A DNA stretch of 64,000 nucleotides from Bacillus sp. 1780r2a1 (GTDB taxonomy: Bacteria; Bacillota; Bacilli; Bacillales; Bacillaceae_H). Shown here in pieces: positions 22,251 through 31,927 of this stretch. Position 1 is the first letter of the stretch, and every line of letters starts with the position of its first letter. The notes under the pieces were generated by a model, which saw nothing but the letters and a program-made list of their open reading frames with translations, was not told the DNA's origin and did not search any database. The translations under genes were made by a program, and so were the position numbers. The stretch spans positions 739,501 to 803,500 of the forward strand of contig CP099863.1 of the NCBI GenBank assembly GCA_024134725.1, read 5' to 3'.

Positions 22251-23891
22251 ATGAAGAAAAGATTATCCATTCTTTTCAGCATGCTGCTGGTAATGAGTCT
22301 TTTCTTGGCTGCGTGTGGATTCGGCGGTAGCGATTCTGGTAGCAGCAAAGACAAAGAAGGTGGAAGTGGCGACGGCTCAAAAGAGCAAGCACTTCGCGTA
22401 AACATTAACACAGAACCATTCTCTTTAAATCCAGGTTTAGCAAACGATAGCGTATCTGGTAACGTATTACGTCAAACATTTGAAGGTTTAACTCGTTTAG
22501 ATAAAGACGGGAAGCCTACAGAAGCAATGGCAGAGTCAATCGATGTAAGTGAGGATAAATTAACTTACACATTCAAAATCCGTGAAGATGCAAAATGGAC
22601 AAACGGTGACCCTGTAACAGCACAAGATTTCGAATATGCTTGGAAATGGGTTTTAGATGCTAAGAACGAATCACAATATGCTGAAATGATGTACTACTTA
22701 AAAGGTGGAGAAGCAGCACACAAAGGTGAAGGAAGCATCGATGATGTCGGTGTTAAAGTCGTAGATGATAAAACTTTAGAGGTAACGTTAGATCACGTAA
22801 CTCCATATTTCTTAGAGTTAACAGCATTCTATACGTACTTCCCTGTTAACAAAAAAGTTGCTGAAGCAAACGACAAATGGTACACAGATGCTGGTGAGAA
22901 CTACGTATCAAACGGACCATTCAAAATGACTGAGTGGAAGCACAACGATGAAATCGTATTAGAAGCAAACGACACTTACTGGGATAAAGACACAGTAAAA
23001 CTTGAAAAAATCAATATGTATATGATTAACGATCCAAATACTGGACTTTCAATGTTTGATAAAGGTGAACTTGATTGGGCTGGTAGTCCATTAGGTACAT
23101 TACCTACTGATGCAATTCCTCAGTTAAAAGAAAAAGGTAACCTGAATATTGAAGTGAAAACGGGTACTTACATGTACAAGTTTAACACTCAAGAAAAAGC
23201 TTTAAGTAATGCAAAAGTTCGTAAGGCATTAACTTACGCAATTGATCGTAAAGCGATTGTAGAAAACGTTACAAAAGCTGAGCAAGTTCCAGCATTAGCA
23301 ATGGTTCCACCACAAGCATATGGTGATGAAAAGAACGAACTATTCAAAGATGCTGATGTTAAAGAAGCGAAAAAACTTCTTGACGAAGGTTTAAAAGAAC
23401 TAGGTATGTCTGAATTACCTGCAATTAAGGTTTCTTATAATACTGATGAAGGCCACCAAAAGATTGCACAAGCAATCCAAGATATGTGGAGCAAAAACTT
23501 AGGTATAAAAGTTGAACTAAATAACCAAGAGTGGAACGTATACATTGATGAGTTACAAAAAGGTAACTATCAAGTTGGACGTATGGGCTGGATTGGTGAC
23601 TTCAACGATCCAATTACATTCTTAGAAATGTTCAAAGATAAAGACGGTGGAAACAACGATACGTTCTGGGAAAATGCAGAGTATAAAAAGCTAATTGATG
23701 CTTCTCGCGGTGAAACAGACGTTGAGAAACGCTTAGACATCTTAAAACAAGCAGAAAAAATCTTAATGGATGAAATGCCAGCGGCACCAATCTATTACTA
23801 TACTGATTCTTGGGTTCAAGATGAAAGCTTAAAAGATGTTGTTGTACTATCTACAGGTGATATCCAGTTAAAATGGGCTCACTTTGAGTAA
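22251..23891 (+). CDS. oppA: Oligopeptide ABC transporter, substrate-binding lipoprotein
   Basis: 546 aa SBP_bac_5 family lipoprotein. Signal peptide with lipobox LAAC (Cys22), followed by a Gly/Ser-rich linker (GSDSGSSKDK) and the peptide-binding fold (about 50-540). It is anchored outside the membrane and delivers oligopeptides to OppB/C. In Bacillus the Opp system also imports Phr and other signalling peptides. The ATG follows a GGGGGGT ribosome site. A hairpin separates it from oppB, which should let OppA be made in excess. Confidence 0.95.
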   Translation: MKKRLSILFSMLLVMSLFLAACGFGGSDSGSSKDKEGGSGDGSKEQALRVNINTEPFSLNPGLANDSVSGNVLRQTFEGLTRLDKDGKPTEAMAESIDVSEDKLTYTFKIREDAKWTNGDPVTAQDFEYAWKWVLDAKNESQYAEMMYYLKGGEAAHKGEGSIDDVGVKVVDDKTLEVTLDHVTPYFLELTAFYTYFPVNKKVAEANDKWYTDAGENYVSNGPFKMTEWKHNDEIVLEANDTYWDKDTVKLEKINMYMINDPNTGLSMFDKGELDWAGSPLGTLPTDAIPQLKEKGNLNIEVKTGTYMYKFNTQEKALSNAKVRKALTYAIDRKAIVENVTKAEQVPALAMVPPQAYGDEKNELFKDADVKEAKKLLDEGLKELGMSELPAIKVSYNTDEGHQKIAQAIQDMWSKNLGIKVELNNQEWNVYIDELQKGNYQVGRMGWIGDFNDPITFLEMFKDKDGGNNDTFWENAEYKKLIDASRGETDVEKRLDILKQAEKILMDEMPAAPIYYYTDSWVQDESLKDVVVLSTGDIQLKWAHFE

Positions 23892-23906
23892 TAACTAGTT
23901 TTCACA

Positions 23907-23943
23907 AGTATATGGGGGTGATTCCTTACCCCCATATACTTTT
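23907..23943 (+). terminator. Intercistronic hairpin between oppA and oppB
   Basis: A 13-bp perfect stem (AGTATATGGGGGT / ACCCCCATATACT) with an 8-nt loop, followed by TTTCTGTTT. It is a partial terminator or 3' mRNA stabiliser that can raise oppA relative to oppBCDF. Confidence 0.8.
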
Positions 23944-23987
23944 CTGTTTAAAGAGCGAAAAATGTTAAATTATGGAGGTGTTTGTCG

Positions 23988-24923
23988 ATGCTTAAATATA
24001 TTAGTAAACGTTTGTTGTACATGTTCCTATCGCTTTTCCTTATTGTTTCAGCAACGTTCTTCTTAATGAGAGCAGCACCTGGGGGACCATTCTCAGCAGA
24101 GAAAAAGCTTCCACCAGAAATTCAAGCAAACCTAAATGAATTCTACGGGTTTGATCAACCACTATATGTTCAATACTTCGACTATCTAAAATCTGTTGCA
24201 ACCCTTGATTTCGGACCATCGTTTAAATACAAAGGTCAAACAGTTAATGATCTAATTAGCAACGGTTTTCCAGTTTCTTTTATGCTAGGAATGGAAGCTA
24301 TTTTATTAGCGCTTGCACTTGGAGTGCTGTTAGGAGTCATTTCGGCTTTAAAACATAATAAATGGCAGGACTACACGGCGATGATTATTGCAGTGCTTGG
24401 AATATCGGTACCAAGCTTTATCATGGCAACAGCATTACAATATTTCCTGGCTATGAAATTAGGGATTTTTCCGGTTGCGCGTTGGGAATCATGGGCACAT
24501 ACATTTTTGCCAGCCCTCGCTTTAGCATCTACTCCAATGGCGTTCATCGCAAGGTTAACGCGTTCCAGTATGCTTGAAGTTCTGAGTAATGATTATATTC
24601 GAACAGCAAAAGCAAAAGGTTTAAGTAAATCAGTTATTACGGTGAAGCATGCAATGCGAAACGCTATGCTACCAGTTGTTTCTTACATTGGACCACTGAC
24701 AGCAGGTATTTTAACAGGAAGTTTCGTTATTGAAAAAATCTTTGGTATTCCAGGCTTAGGCCTTCACTTCGTAACAAGCATTACAAACCGTGACTACACG
24801 GTTATCATGGGCGTAACGGTCTTCTATAGTATCTTATTATTAGCGTCTGTTTTAATCGTTGATATCCTATACGGATTAATTGATCCACGTATTAAGCTAA
24901 GCGGCGGAAAGAAAGGAGCGTAA
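23988..24923 (+). CDS. oppB: Oligopeptide ABC transporter permease OppB
   Basis: 311 aa. Six membrane helices and the BPD-type EAA loop near residues 200-220 ([12 protein letters not shown]) that contacts the ATPases. The N-terminus is the OppB/DppB TPR-type TM. The ATG at 23988 follows GGAGGTG by 7 nt; an in-frame TTG two codons earlier would be too near the RBS. Forms the channel with OppC. Confidence 0.95.
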   Translation: MLKYISKRLLYMFLSLFLIVSATFFLMRAAPGGPFSAEKKLPPEIQANLNEFYGFDQPLYVQYFDYLKSVATLDFGPSFKYKGQTVNDLISNGFPVSFMLGMEAILLALALGVLLGVISALKHNKWQDYTAMIIAVLGISVPSFIMATALQYFLAMKLGIFPVARWESWAHTFLPALALASTPMAFIARLTRSSMLEVLSNDYIRTAKAKGLSKSVITVKHAMRNAMLPVVSYIGPLTAGILTGSFVIEKIFGIPGLGLHFVTSITNRDYTVIMGVTVFYSILLLASVLIVDILYGLIDPRIKLSGGKKGA

Positions 24924-24929
24924 CGAGCG

Positions 24930-25847
24930 ATGCAACAAATTCCAAAAAATATGTTTGAACCAGCATCAGTTGATGCAAACGAAGCAGAGAAGATTTCAAA
25001 GCCAAGTTTATCATTTTGGAAAGATGTAGGCTTGCGCTTTCGAGAAAATAAATTAGCGATGTTTGGTGTTATATTACTAGCCTTATTAGTATTCATGGCA
25101 ATTTTCGGGCCGATGATGACGCCTTATGATTACAAAACAAATGACTTAATGAATACGAACCAACCACCTTCATCAGAACATTGGTTTGGAACAGATGACC
25201 TTGGTCGTGATGTGTTTACAAGAACATGGGAAGGTGCGCGTATCTCGTTATTTATCGGTTTATCTGCGGCTTTAATTGATTTATTCATCGGTGTTATTTG
25301 GGGAAGTATTTCTGGATATCGCGGTGGACGTACAGATGAAGCAATGATGCGTTTTGCAGATATTTTATACGGTGTTCCATATTTGCTTCTTGTTATTCTT
25401 TTAATGGTTGTATTAGAGCAAGGTTTAGGTACAATGATTCTTGCGATGACCATCACTGGATGGATTAACATGGCACGTATCGTTCGTGGACAAGTACTAC
25501 AGTTGAAAAACCAAGAGTACGTGATGGCAGCTCAAACGCTTGGAGCAGATACAAAACGAATTTTATTTAAGCACTTAATTCCAAACTCGATGGGACCAAT
25601 TTTGGTAACAATGACGTTAACAATTCCATCAGCAATTTTTACAGAAGCTTTCTTAAGTTATTTAGGACTAGGTGTTCCTGCACCTCTTGCAAGTTGGGGA
25701 ACAATGGCTTCTGATGGATTACCAGCATTAGAATACTATCCATGGCGTTTATTCTTCCCAGCAACGTTTATCTGCTTAACAATCTTAGCATTTAACGTAA
25801 TTGGTGACGGACTGCGCGATGCATTAGATCCAAAACTACGTAAGTAA
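24930..25847 (+). CDS. oppC: Oligopeptide ABC transporter permease OppC
   Basis: 305 aa. Cytoplasmic N-terminus of about 45 residues, then six membrane helices. WFGTDDLGRDVFTR is the OppC/DppC signature near residue 85, and the EAA loop is MAAQTLGADTKRILFKH. It starts 6 bp after oppB, so the two permeases are translationally linked. Confidence 0.95.
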   Translation: MQQIPKNMFEPASVDANEAEKISKPSLSFWKDVGLRFRENKLAMFGVILLALLVFMAIFGPMMTPYDYKTNDLMNTNQPPSSEHWFGTDDLGRDVFTRTWEGARISLFIGLSAALIDLFIGVIWGSISGYRGGRTDEAMMRFADILYGVPYLLLVILLMVVLEQGLGTMILAMTITGWINMARIVRGQVLQLKNQEYVMAAQTLGADTKRILFKHLIPNSMGPILVTMTLTIPSAIFTEAFLSYLGLGVPAPLASWGTMASDGLPALEYYPWRLFFPATFICLTILAFNVIGDGLRDALDPKLRK

Positions 25848-25860
25848 GGAAGTGAAACCT

Positions 25861-26931
25861 ATGTCACGTTTATTAGATGTAAAAGATTTGGAAGTTTCAT
25901 TCCAAACATACGGTGGAGAAGTTAAAGCTGTGCGAGGTGTTAACTTCCACTTAAATAAAGGTGAAACGCTCGCAATTGTAGGTGAGTCGGGCTCAGGAAA
26001 AAGTGTAACATCACAAACAATTATGCGCCTTATTCCAATGCCACCAGGCCGAATTAATAAAGGTCAAATTTTATTTGACGGTGTCGATCTTGTACAGAAA
26101 ACAGATAAACAGATGGAAGCAATCCGCGGGAAAGATATCGGGATGATTTTCCAAGACCCGATGACATCTTTAAACCCAACAATGAAAGTTGGTAGTCAAA
26201 TCTCTGAAGTGCTTGTTAAGCATTCTAAGATGTCCAAAGCACAAGCAAAAGAGCGTGCAATTGAGCTATTAAAGCTTGTTGGTATACCGTTCCCAAACCA
26301 GCGTGTTAACCAATATCCTCATGAGTTCAGTGGTGGTATGAGGCAGCGTGTTGTAATTGCAATGGCATTGGCATCAGATCCAAAGCTATTAATTGCCGAT
26401 GAGCCAACAACAGCTCTTGACGTAACAATTCAAGCTCAAATTTTAGAGTTAATGAAAGAAATTCAAAAGAAAACAAATACATCTATTATTTTCATTACGC
26501 ATGACTTAGGAGTAGTGGCTAACGTTGCAGATCGCGTTGCTGTTATGTATGCTGGTCAAATCGTCGAGACGGGTACAGTGGATGAAGTATTCTATAACCC
26601 ACAGCATCCTTATACATGGGGACTACTTGCATCAATGCCTAGCCTTGACAGCGATACAAAAGAAGAGCTAGCTGCGATTCCAGGGACACCACCAGATTTA
26701 ACTAACCCACCAAAAGGTGATGCGTTTGCTCCGCGTAATCCATATGCGATGAAAATTGATTTTGAGCAAGAACCACCAATGTTTCAAGTATCAGATACAC
26801 ACTATGCGAAAACATGGTTATTACATCCAGACGCGCCAAAGGTAGAACCACCAGCATCTGTGGTAAACCGTATGCGTCCGGTTAAAGGGACTTATACAAA
26901 ACCAGTTTTATCCGGAAAGGAAGGTGAATAA
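25861..26931 (+). CDS. oppD: Oligopeptide ABC transporter ATPase OppD
   Basis: 356 aa. Walker A GESGSGKS (residues 39-46), signature FSGGMRQRVVIAMAL, Walker B LLIADEPTTALD, and the C-terminal oligopeptide/dipeptide-specific extension (about 240-356), which in this family often includes an iron-sulfur Cys motif. No Cys cluster is seen here. The ATG at 25861 is preferred over an in-frame GTG at 25852, which overlaps the GGAAGTG ribosome site. Confidence 0.95.
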   Translation: MSRLLDVKDLEVSFQTYGGEVKAVRGVNFHLNKGETLAIVGESGSGKSVTSQTIMRLIPMPPGRINKGQILFDGVDLVQKTDKQMEAIRGKDIGMIFQDPMTSLNPTMKVGSQISEVLVKHSKMSKAQAKERAIELLKLVGIPFPNQRVNQYPHEFSGGMRQRVVIAMALASDPKLLIADEPTTALDVTIQAQILELMKEIQKKTNTSIIFITHDLGVVANVADRVAVMYAGQIVETGTVDEVFYNPQHPYTWGLLASMPSLDSDTKEELAAIPGTPPDLTNPPKGDAFAPRNPYAMKIDFEQEPPMFQVSDTHYAKTWLLHPDAPKVEPPASVVNRMRPVKGTYTKPVLSGKEGE

Positions 26932-26932
26932 G

Positions 26933-27850
26933 ATGGCTGAAAAGTTACTCGAAATTAAAAATTTAAAGCAGCACTTTCCAACATCAAAAGGGACGATTAA
27001 GGCTGTTGATGGTCTGACATTCGACATCTACAAAGGTGAAACATTAGGTCTTGTAGGAGAGTCTGGTTGTGGTAAATCAACAACAGGTCGTACTATTATT
27101 CGCCTTTATAACGCAACGGATGGTGAAGTGCTATTTAACGGTGAAAATGTTCACGGTCGTAAGTCAAAATCAGAATTAAAGAAATTCAACCGTAAAATGC
27201 AAATGATTTTCCAAGATCCATATGCATCACTAAATCCGCGTATGACGGTAGCTGACATTATTGCAGAAGGAATTGATATTCACGGTTTAGCAACAAGTAA
27301 AGAAGAGCGTATGAAAAAAGTTCAAGCGCTTCTTGAAACAGTAGGGTTAAACCGAGAACATGCAAACCGCTATCCTCATGAATTTAGTGGTGGACAACGC
27401 CAAAGGATTGGAATTGCTCGCGCGTTAGCTGTTGAACCAGACTTCATTATTGCGGATGAGCCAATCTCAGCACTTGACGTATCAATTCAAGCTCAGGTTG
27501 TTAACTTAATGAAGAAGCTACAGCGTGAACGTGGATTAACATACTTATTTATCGCCCATGACCTTTCAATGGTAAAGTACATTAGCGATCGTATCGGCGT
27601 AATGTATCAAGGCAAAATTGTAGAGCTTGCGACAAGCGAAGAGCTATACCGCAACCCAATTCATCCTTATACAAAAGCATTGCTGTCAGCAATTCCATTG
27701 CCGGATCCAGATAGTGAGCGTACGCGCCTGCGCCAAGTATATGATCCAAGTATTCATAATTATGATGGTGAAGAACCTGAACTTCGCGAAGTATCACCAG
27801 GGCACTACGTATCTTGCTCACAAACTGAGTTTGCTAAATATACGAGTTGA
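26933..27850 (+). CDS. oppF: Oligopeptide ABC transporter ATPase OppF
   Basis: 305 aa. Walker A GESGCGKS, signature [15 protein letters not shown], Walker [13 protein letters not shown]. It pairs with OppD to drive peptide import. The ATG begins one base after the oppD stop, with GGAAGGTG upstream. C-terminus [14 protein letters not shown] is a shortened oligopeptide-specific tail. Last gene of the operon. Confidence 0.95.
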   Translation: MAEKLLEIKNLKQHFPTSKGTIKAVDGLTFDIYKGETLGLVGESGCGKSTTGRTIIRLYNATDGEVLFNGENVHGRKSKSELKKFNRKMQMIFQDPYASLNPRMTVADIIAEGIDIHGLATSKEERMKKVQALLETVGLNREHANRYPHEFSGGQRQRIGIARALAVEPDFIIADEPISALDVSIQAQVVNLMKKLQRERGLTYLFIAHDLSMVKYISDRIGVMYQGKIVELATSEELYRNPIHPYTKALLSAIPLPDPDSERTRLRQVYDPSIHNYDGEEPELREVSPGHYVSCSQTEFAKYTS

Positions 27851-27851
27851 T

Positions 27852-27880
27852 AAAAACGATCTCACAAGAGGTCGTTTTTT
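27852..27880 (+). terminator. Terminator of the opp operon
   Basis: AAAACGATCTC-ACAA-GAGGTCGTTTTTT; an 11-bp stem with one T-G pair and a T6 tail. Confidence 0.88.
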
Positions 27881-28070
27881 CTACTTGTATAAGATAAGGA
27901 AATTATGTTACATACTCTGACATCTTACTTTAAAAGTATTATACATGAAAGTAGATTTAAATACTATTATAAATTTTCAGAAATTTATAATAGCGCTTTC
28001 TTTATGCATTTTCTTCTTCTTTTTATCTCGGTTTATTCGACTGTTTATTCTGTTTTCTTGTATAAATATA

Positions 28071-28103
28071 AAAAGGGAACAATAGTTATATAGTTCCCTT
28101 TTA
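28071..28103. terminator. Terminator downstream of yjbC
   Basis: AAAAGGGAAC / GTTCCCTTTT stem with a 12-nt loop. On the minus strand it is followed by T-rich sequence and ends yjbC. Confidence 0.75.
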
Positions 28104-28109
28104 AAAAAA

Positions 28110-28685
28110 TTACAGCTCAGATAGAATATCTGCATCTTGACGGTTTTTATCTAACACTAACACTTCTTCAACAGGTTGATATTTTTCTCCGTAAATTTCT
28201 TTATCCTTGTAAGTGTGAATTAATTCATACGTTTTTTTCATGCTATTTAAAATGCTTTCTTCGCTTTCTTCAGAGGGAGACCAGTAGAGAATTTCCATCT
28301 GGTTGACTTCGTTTGTCGCTAGAGATCGACGTTTGTAGCCAATAGAAGTCGCGTGCTTAAAGCCTTCTCTTTTATAGAAGTGAAGACGTTTTTCAGTGTC
28401 TGAATCCGCATAATCGACAGGCTCAACTTCTAAGATAATAGGCTTGTGGTGATCTTTCAGCTTATTGATTAACTTTCCACCTAAACCTTGCCCTCGTGCA
28501 TCTTTTGACACAAATAAGTAGTCAACAAAGATAAATTCATCTGTCTCGACATACATCAAGACGTGGTGAGGACCTTCGTCTTTGTTGTAAATCTCACTTT
28601 GCTCACTTAGTAATAGCTCTAAATGCTTCTTTGATTTCATTTCTTCTATAGGAAAGTATTGACTTAACTTTTCATACCAATTCAT
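28110..28685 (-). CDS. yjbC: YjbC-like GNAT acetyltransferase
   Basis: 191 aa from the second of two adjacent ATGs, which has the better spacing from AAAGGAG. The GNAT acetyl-CoA-binding motif A is visible as VSKDARGQGLGGKLI (about residues 75-90). The C-terminal part (about 110-191) is specific to YjbC. In B. subtilis yjbC lies directly upstream of spxA and shares a stress-induced promoter with it. Here it is on the opposite strand, 5 kb from spx. Substrate unknown. Confidence 0.85.
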   Translation of the reverse strand: MNWYEKLSQYFPIEEMKSKKHLELLLSEQSEIYNKDEGPHHVLMYVETDEFIFVDYLFVSKDARGQGLGGKLINKLKDHHKPIILEVEPVDYADSDTEKRLHFYKREGFKHATSIGYKRRSLATNEVNQMEILYWSPSEESEESILNSMKKTYELIHTYKDKEIYGEKYQPVEEVLVLDKNRQDADILSEL

Positions 28686-28775
28686 CATACCGCTCCTTTG
28701 GGATTAAGTGACTCACTTTGTTTTCTTTTTAGAGTTACCCGTTTTTCTTTAAAATAAACGACAATATAAATAGAA

Positions 28776-28826
28776 AAACCACTCATAACGGTGACTAAGT
28801 TGTTAGTCATCAGAATGAGTGGTTTA
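28776..28826 (-). terminator. Terminator of the RND efflux operon
   Basis: Outer stem AAACCACTCAT / ATGAGTGGTTT enclosing an inner TGACTAA / TTAGTCA stem, with T5 on the minus strand. Confidence 0.85.
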
Positions 28827-28837
28827 AGAGTAGAAGG

Positions 28838-31800
28838 TTAGCCTTCCTCAATCAAATTTTGTTCTTTTTTTGCTTTCTTTTTCAGCTTTCGCTTTTCAAC
28901 CAGGTAGTAAATGACTGGAATGAAAATTAGCGTAATAACAGTCGCAAAGCTTAGTCCAAACACAATGACAATCGCCATTGGCTGCTGTAATTCTGTTCCT
29001 TCCCCAATACCTAATGTAAGAGGAATTAGACCGATAATCGTCGTAAGTGTTGTCATTAAAATAGGACGAAGCCTCGTTGGGCCTGCAAGTAAAATCGCTT
29101 CTTTTAATTCGTATCCTTCTTTACGAAGCTGCTGTAAATAATCGACCAACACAATCGCGTTGTTTACAACAATACCTGTCAAAATCAAAATTCCAATTAA
29201 AGAGCCTACGCCTAAAGGTTGATTGGTAATCAGTAATCCACTTATAATTCCAATAAAAGTTAAAGGAACGGAAAACATAATGATAAATGGGTACAAGAAG
29301 GACTCAAACTGACCGGCCATGACCATATAAACAAGTACAACCGCTAGAGCTAATGCTAGTGAAAGTTTATAAAAAGCATCATTCATTTGTTCATTTTGAC
29401 CACCAAATACAATTTTATATTGTTTATTCGGTAATGAAATTTCGCTTTTTAGCTGCTTTTCAATGTCATCTGTAATACTGCCAAGGTCACGTCCAATAAT
29501 ATCAGCTGTCACGCGAATTTCTCGCAAGCGATCTTCACGCGTAATTTGCGATGGACCTTGTCCTCTAGATATATCAGCAACTGCCTTTAGAGGAACTGTT
29601 GAACCAGTTGGCGATTTAATCAATAAATTTTCTAAGTCAGATGTTGACGCTGTATCTTTGCGATCAATTAATAAACGGACGTTTAGCTCTTTGCCGTCAC
29701 GTGCAAGTTGACTAGCCACAACGCCTTGTGTAGCTTCTGAGATTGCGTTTGAGATTTGTGCGCTTCCAATTCCATACTGCGATGCTTTATCACGATTGAT
29801 TGAAATCACAACTTCAGGGTTACCATCGTTATAGCTTGACTCCGGTTCTCTAACCCCATCAATTTTCGATAAAATATCAACAGTTTGATCTGAGATTCGA
29901 ACTAACTCATCGAGATCAGGACCTGAGATTTCAAGAGAAATTGGGTCACCCGTAAAGCCTCCGTCACTTGCTGATACGGTTGCATCAACGCTTGGGATGT
30001 CTTTAAGCTTATTGCGGATTTCATCCGCAACTTCTTTATCTGAACGATTTCGCTCACCTATAGGCTTTAATAAAATATTATACGTAGCTTGATTGGTATT
30101 GGACCCAGCGGAGCCAGAAAAGTTATTCGACCCACCTACGGTAACGGATGATAAGTTAACCTCTGGAATACCTTTAAGAACTTCATTAATCTCTTCCGTT
30201 TTCTCATAGGTTGCTTCTAAGGCTGTTCCTTGAGGTAGCTTAGCTGTAACGGAAACCGTACTTTGATCTTGAGCAGGAAGGAATTCTGTTCCGATAAAAG
30301 GAATTCCTGCAAAGGATAAAGCAAATAGAAGTAAGACTGCACCAACTGTTTTCTTCGGATGGCGTAAAGCGGTATCTAATCTTTGTTTATAAAAATGTTT
30401 TACTTTACCAAACAACTTTCCGTCTGTATCTCTTTGTTCTTTTTCACGTGTTGTTAATTTAAGGAACAGTGAAGAAAACAGCGGTACAATAATTAAAGCT
30501 GTAAATAAAGATGCAAGCAATGAAAAGCTTATGACTAAAGCTAACGGTTTAAAGAGCTGTGCAGCCAGTCCATCTACGAATACAATTGGCAAAAAGACAA
30601 CAACTGTTGTTAGAGTAGAAGCAATAATAGCTGTTCCAACTTGATTTGTCCCTTGAATGGCCGCATCCTTTTTTGATAATCCTTGTTTTCGAAGCCGGAA
30701 AATATTTTCAAGAATAACGATAGCGTTATCTACCATCATCCCAATTCCAAGAGCCAGTCCACCTAATGTCAGTAAGTTAAGGGTCTGACCGCTAAAATAC
30801 ATAAATACAAAGGTCGTGACAATTGAAAGGGGAATCGCAAGGCCAATAATAATTGTACTACGAAGATTTCGTAGAAATAGATACAGGATAATAGATGCTA
30901 AAATGCTTCCAACAATCATATTGGATGATACGGATTTAATGGACTGATTAATAAAGTCACTTTGATCCAAAATTGTATCTATTTTTATTCCTTCAGGAAG
31001 CGTTTTGTTTAGCTCTTTCAATCTATTATCAATTTCGTTTGCTACGGAAACTGTATTTGCGCCTGATTGCTTTAAAACCGAGATTCCTACAGCTTCTTTT
31101 CCATTTAAATAGCTGAGTTGGTCGGATTCTGCATAATCTTCTTTTATCTCCGCTAAGTTTTCGAGCTTAATAACACCGGATTGTGTAGGAATTGGAAGCT
31201 CTTTGATATCTTCAATTGAAGTAAATTGCCCTGTAATCCTTATTGGTAAGTTTTGATTTTGATCTTGAACATTACCAGCCGGTAAATTTAAGTTTTCTGA
31301 TCCGATGATTTGTTGAAGATCTTGCAAGGTTAAGTTATAAGAGGACATCTTTTGCTGATCAAGTGTTAGTAAAATTTCTTTTTCAGCTCCGCCCGATACC
31401 GTAACGGATGCAACGCCATCAGCTCCATCTAGAGCAGCTTTAATATCTTCTTCTGCAATTCGTTTTAAATCTTCAAGGCTTTGCTCGCTTTCACTTGTTA
31501 GTGAGAGTTGAACAATTGGTAAATCACTTGGATCAAATCGCATGACTCGCGGTAGGGAAGCACCTTCAGGTAAAGCTTCGCGCGCCATGTCGATCCGCTC
31601 GCGCATATTTAACGTAGCGAAGTTCATATCGGTTCCCCAGGTAAACGAAACAAGCACGAGTACGCCACCATTTTGAGAGACAGATCGTACGCTTTCAACA
31701 TTAGGAAGCGTACTCATCGAACTTTCAAGTGGTTCTGCAAGCAGGTTTTCAATTTCTTTTGGTCCCGCTCCGTCATATGTAGCGGTCACAGCAGCTACAG

Positions 31801-31927
31801 GGAAAGTTAACTCAGGAAATAAATCAACGGGCATATTTCTTCCACTAACGCCGCCAAGGATGAGAAGAAGAACAAGAACCATTGACATGGCAACAGGGCG
31901 AAGAACTGATAGCTTAACTATTTTCAT
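28838..31927 (-). CDS. RND-family efflux transporter (AcrB/SwrC type)
   Basis: 1029 aa inner-membrane RND pump with two six-helix halves, each led by a single N-terminal helix and a large extracellular loop. Visible helix motifs: GGLALGIGMMVDNAIVILE in TM4, with its conserved Asp, and GILILTGIVVNNAIVLVDY in the second half. It is close to Bacillus SwrC/YerP, which exports lipopeptides such as surfactin; the substrate here is unknown. An in-frame GTG at 31939 would add four residues; ATG 31927 gives the usual MKIVKLSVLRP start. It overlaps the adaptor gene upstream. Confidence 0.9.
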   Translation of the reverse strand: MKIVKLSVLRPVAMSMVLVLLLILGGVSGRNMPVDLFPELTFPVAAVTATYDGAGPKEIENLLAEPLESSMSTLPNVESVRSVSQNGGVLVLVSFTWGTDMNFATLNMRERIDMAREALPEGASLPRVMRFDPSDLPIVQLSLTSESEQSLEDLKRIAEEDIKAALDGADGVASVTVSGGAEKEILLTLDQQKMSSYNLTLQDLQQIIGSENLNLPAGNVQDQNQNLPIRITGQFTSIEDIKELPIPTQSGVIKLENLAEIKEDYAESDQLSYLNGKEAVGISVLKQSGANTVSVANEIDNRLKELNKTLPEGIKIDTILDQSDFINQSIKSVSSNMIVGSILASIILYLFLRNLRSTIIIGLAIPLSIVTTFVFMYFSGQTLNLLTLGGLALGIGMMVDNAIVILENIFRLRKQGLSKKDAAIQGTNQVGTAIIASTLTTVVVFLPIVFVDGLAAQLFKPLALVISFSLLASLFTALIIVPLFSSLFLKLTTREKEQRDTDGKLFGKVKHFYKQRLDTALRHPKKTVGAVLLLFALSFAGIPFIGTEFLPAQDQSTVSVTAKLPQGTALEATYEKTEEINEVLKGIPEVNLSSVTVGGSNNFSGSAGSNTNQATYNILLKPIGERNRSDKEVADEIRNKLKDIPSVDATVSASDGGFTGDPISLEISGPDLDELVRISDQTVDILSKIDGVREPESSYNDGNPEVVISINRDKASQYGIGSAQISNAISEATQGVVASQLARDGKELNVRLLIDRKDTASTSDLENLLIKSPTGSTVPLKAVADISRGQGPSQITREDRLREIRVTADIIGRDLGSITDDIEKQLKSEISLPNKQYKIVFGGQNEQMNDAFYKLSLALALAVVLVYMVMAGQFESFLYPFIIMFSVPLTFIGIISGLLITNQPLGVGSLIGILILTGIVVNNAIVLVDYLQQLRKEGYELKEAILLAGPTRLRPILMTTLTTIIGLIPLTLGIGEGTELQQPMAIVIVFGLSFATVITLIFIPVIYYLVEKRKLKKKAKKEQNLIEEG

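Noticed and set aside
27905-28093. 62-codon plus-strand frame after oppF
   Set aside because: AT-rich, weak ribosome site, sits between two terminators, and its stop lies in the yjbC terminator stem. It looks like chance.
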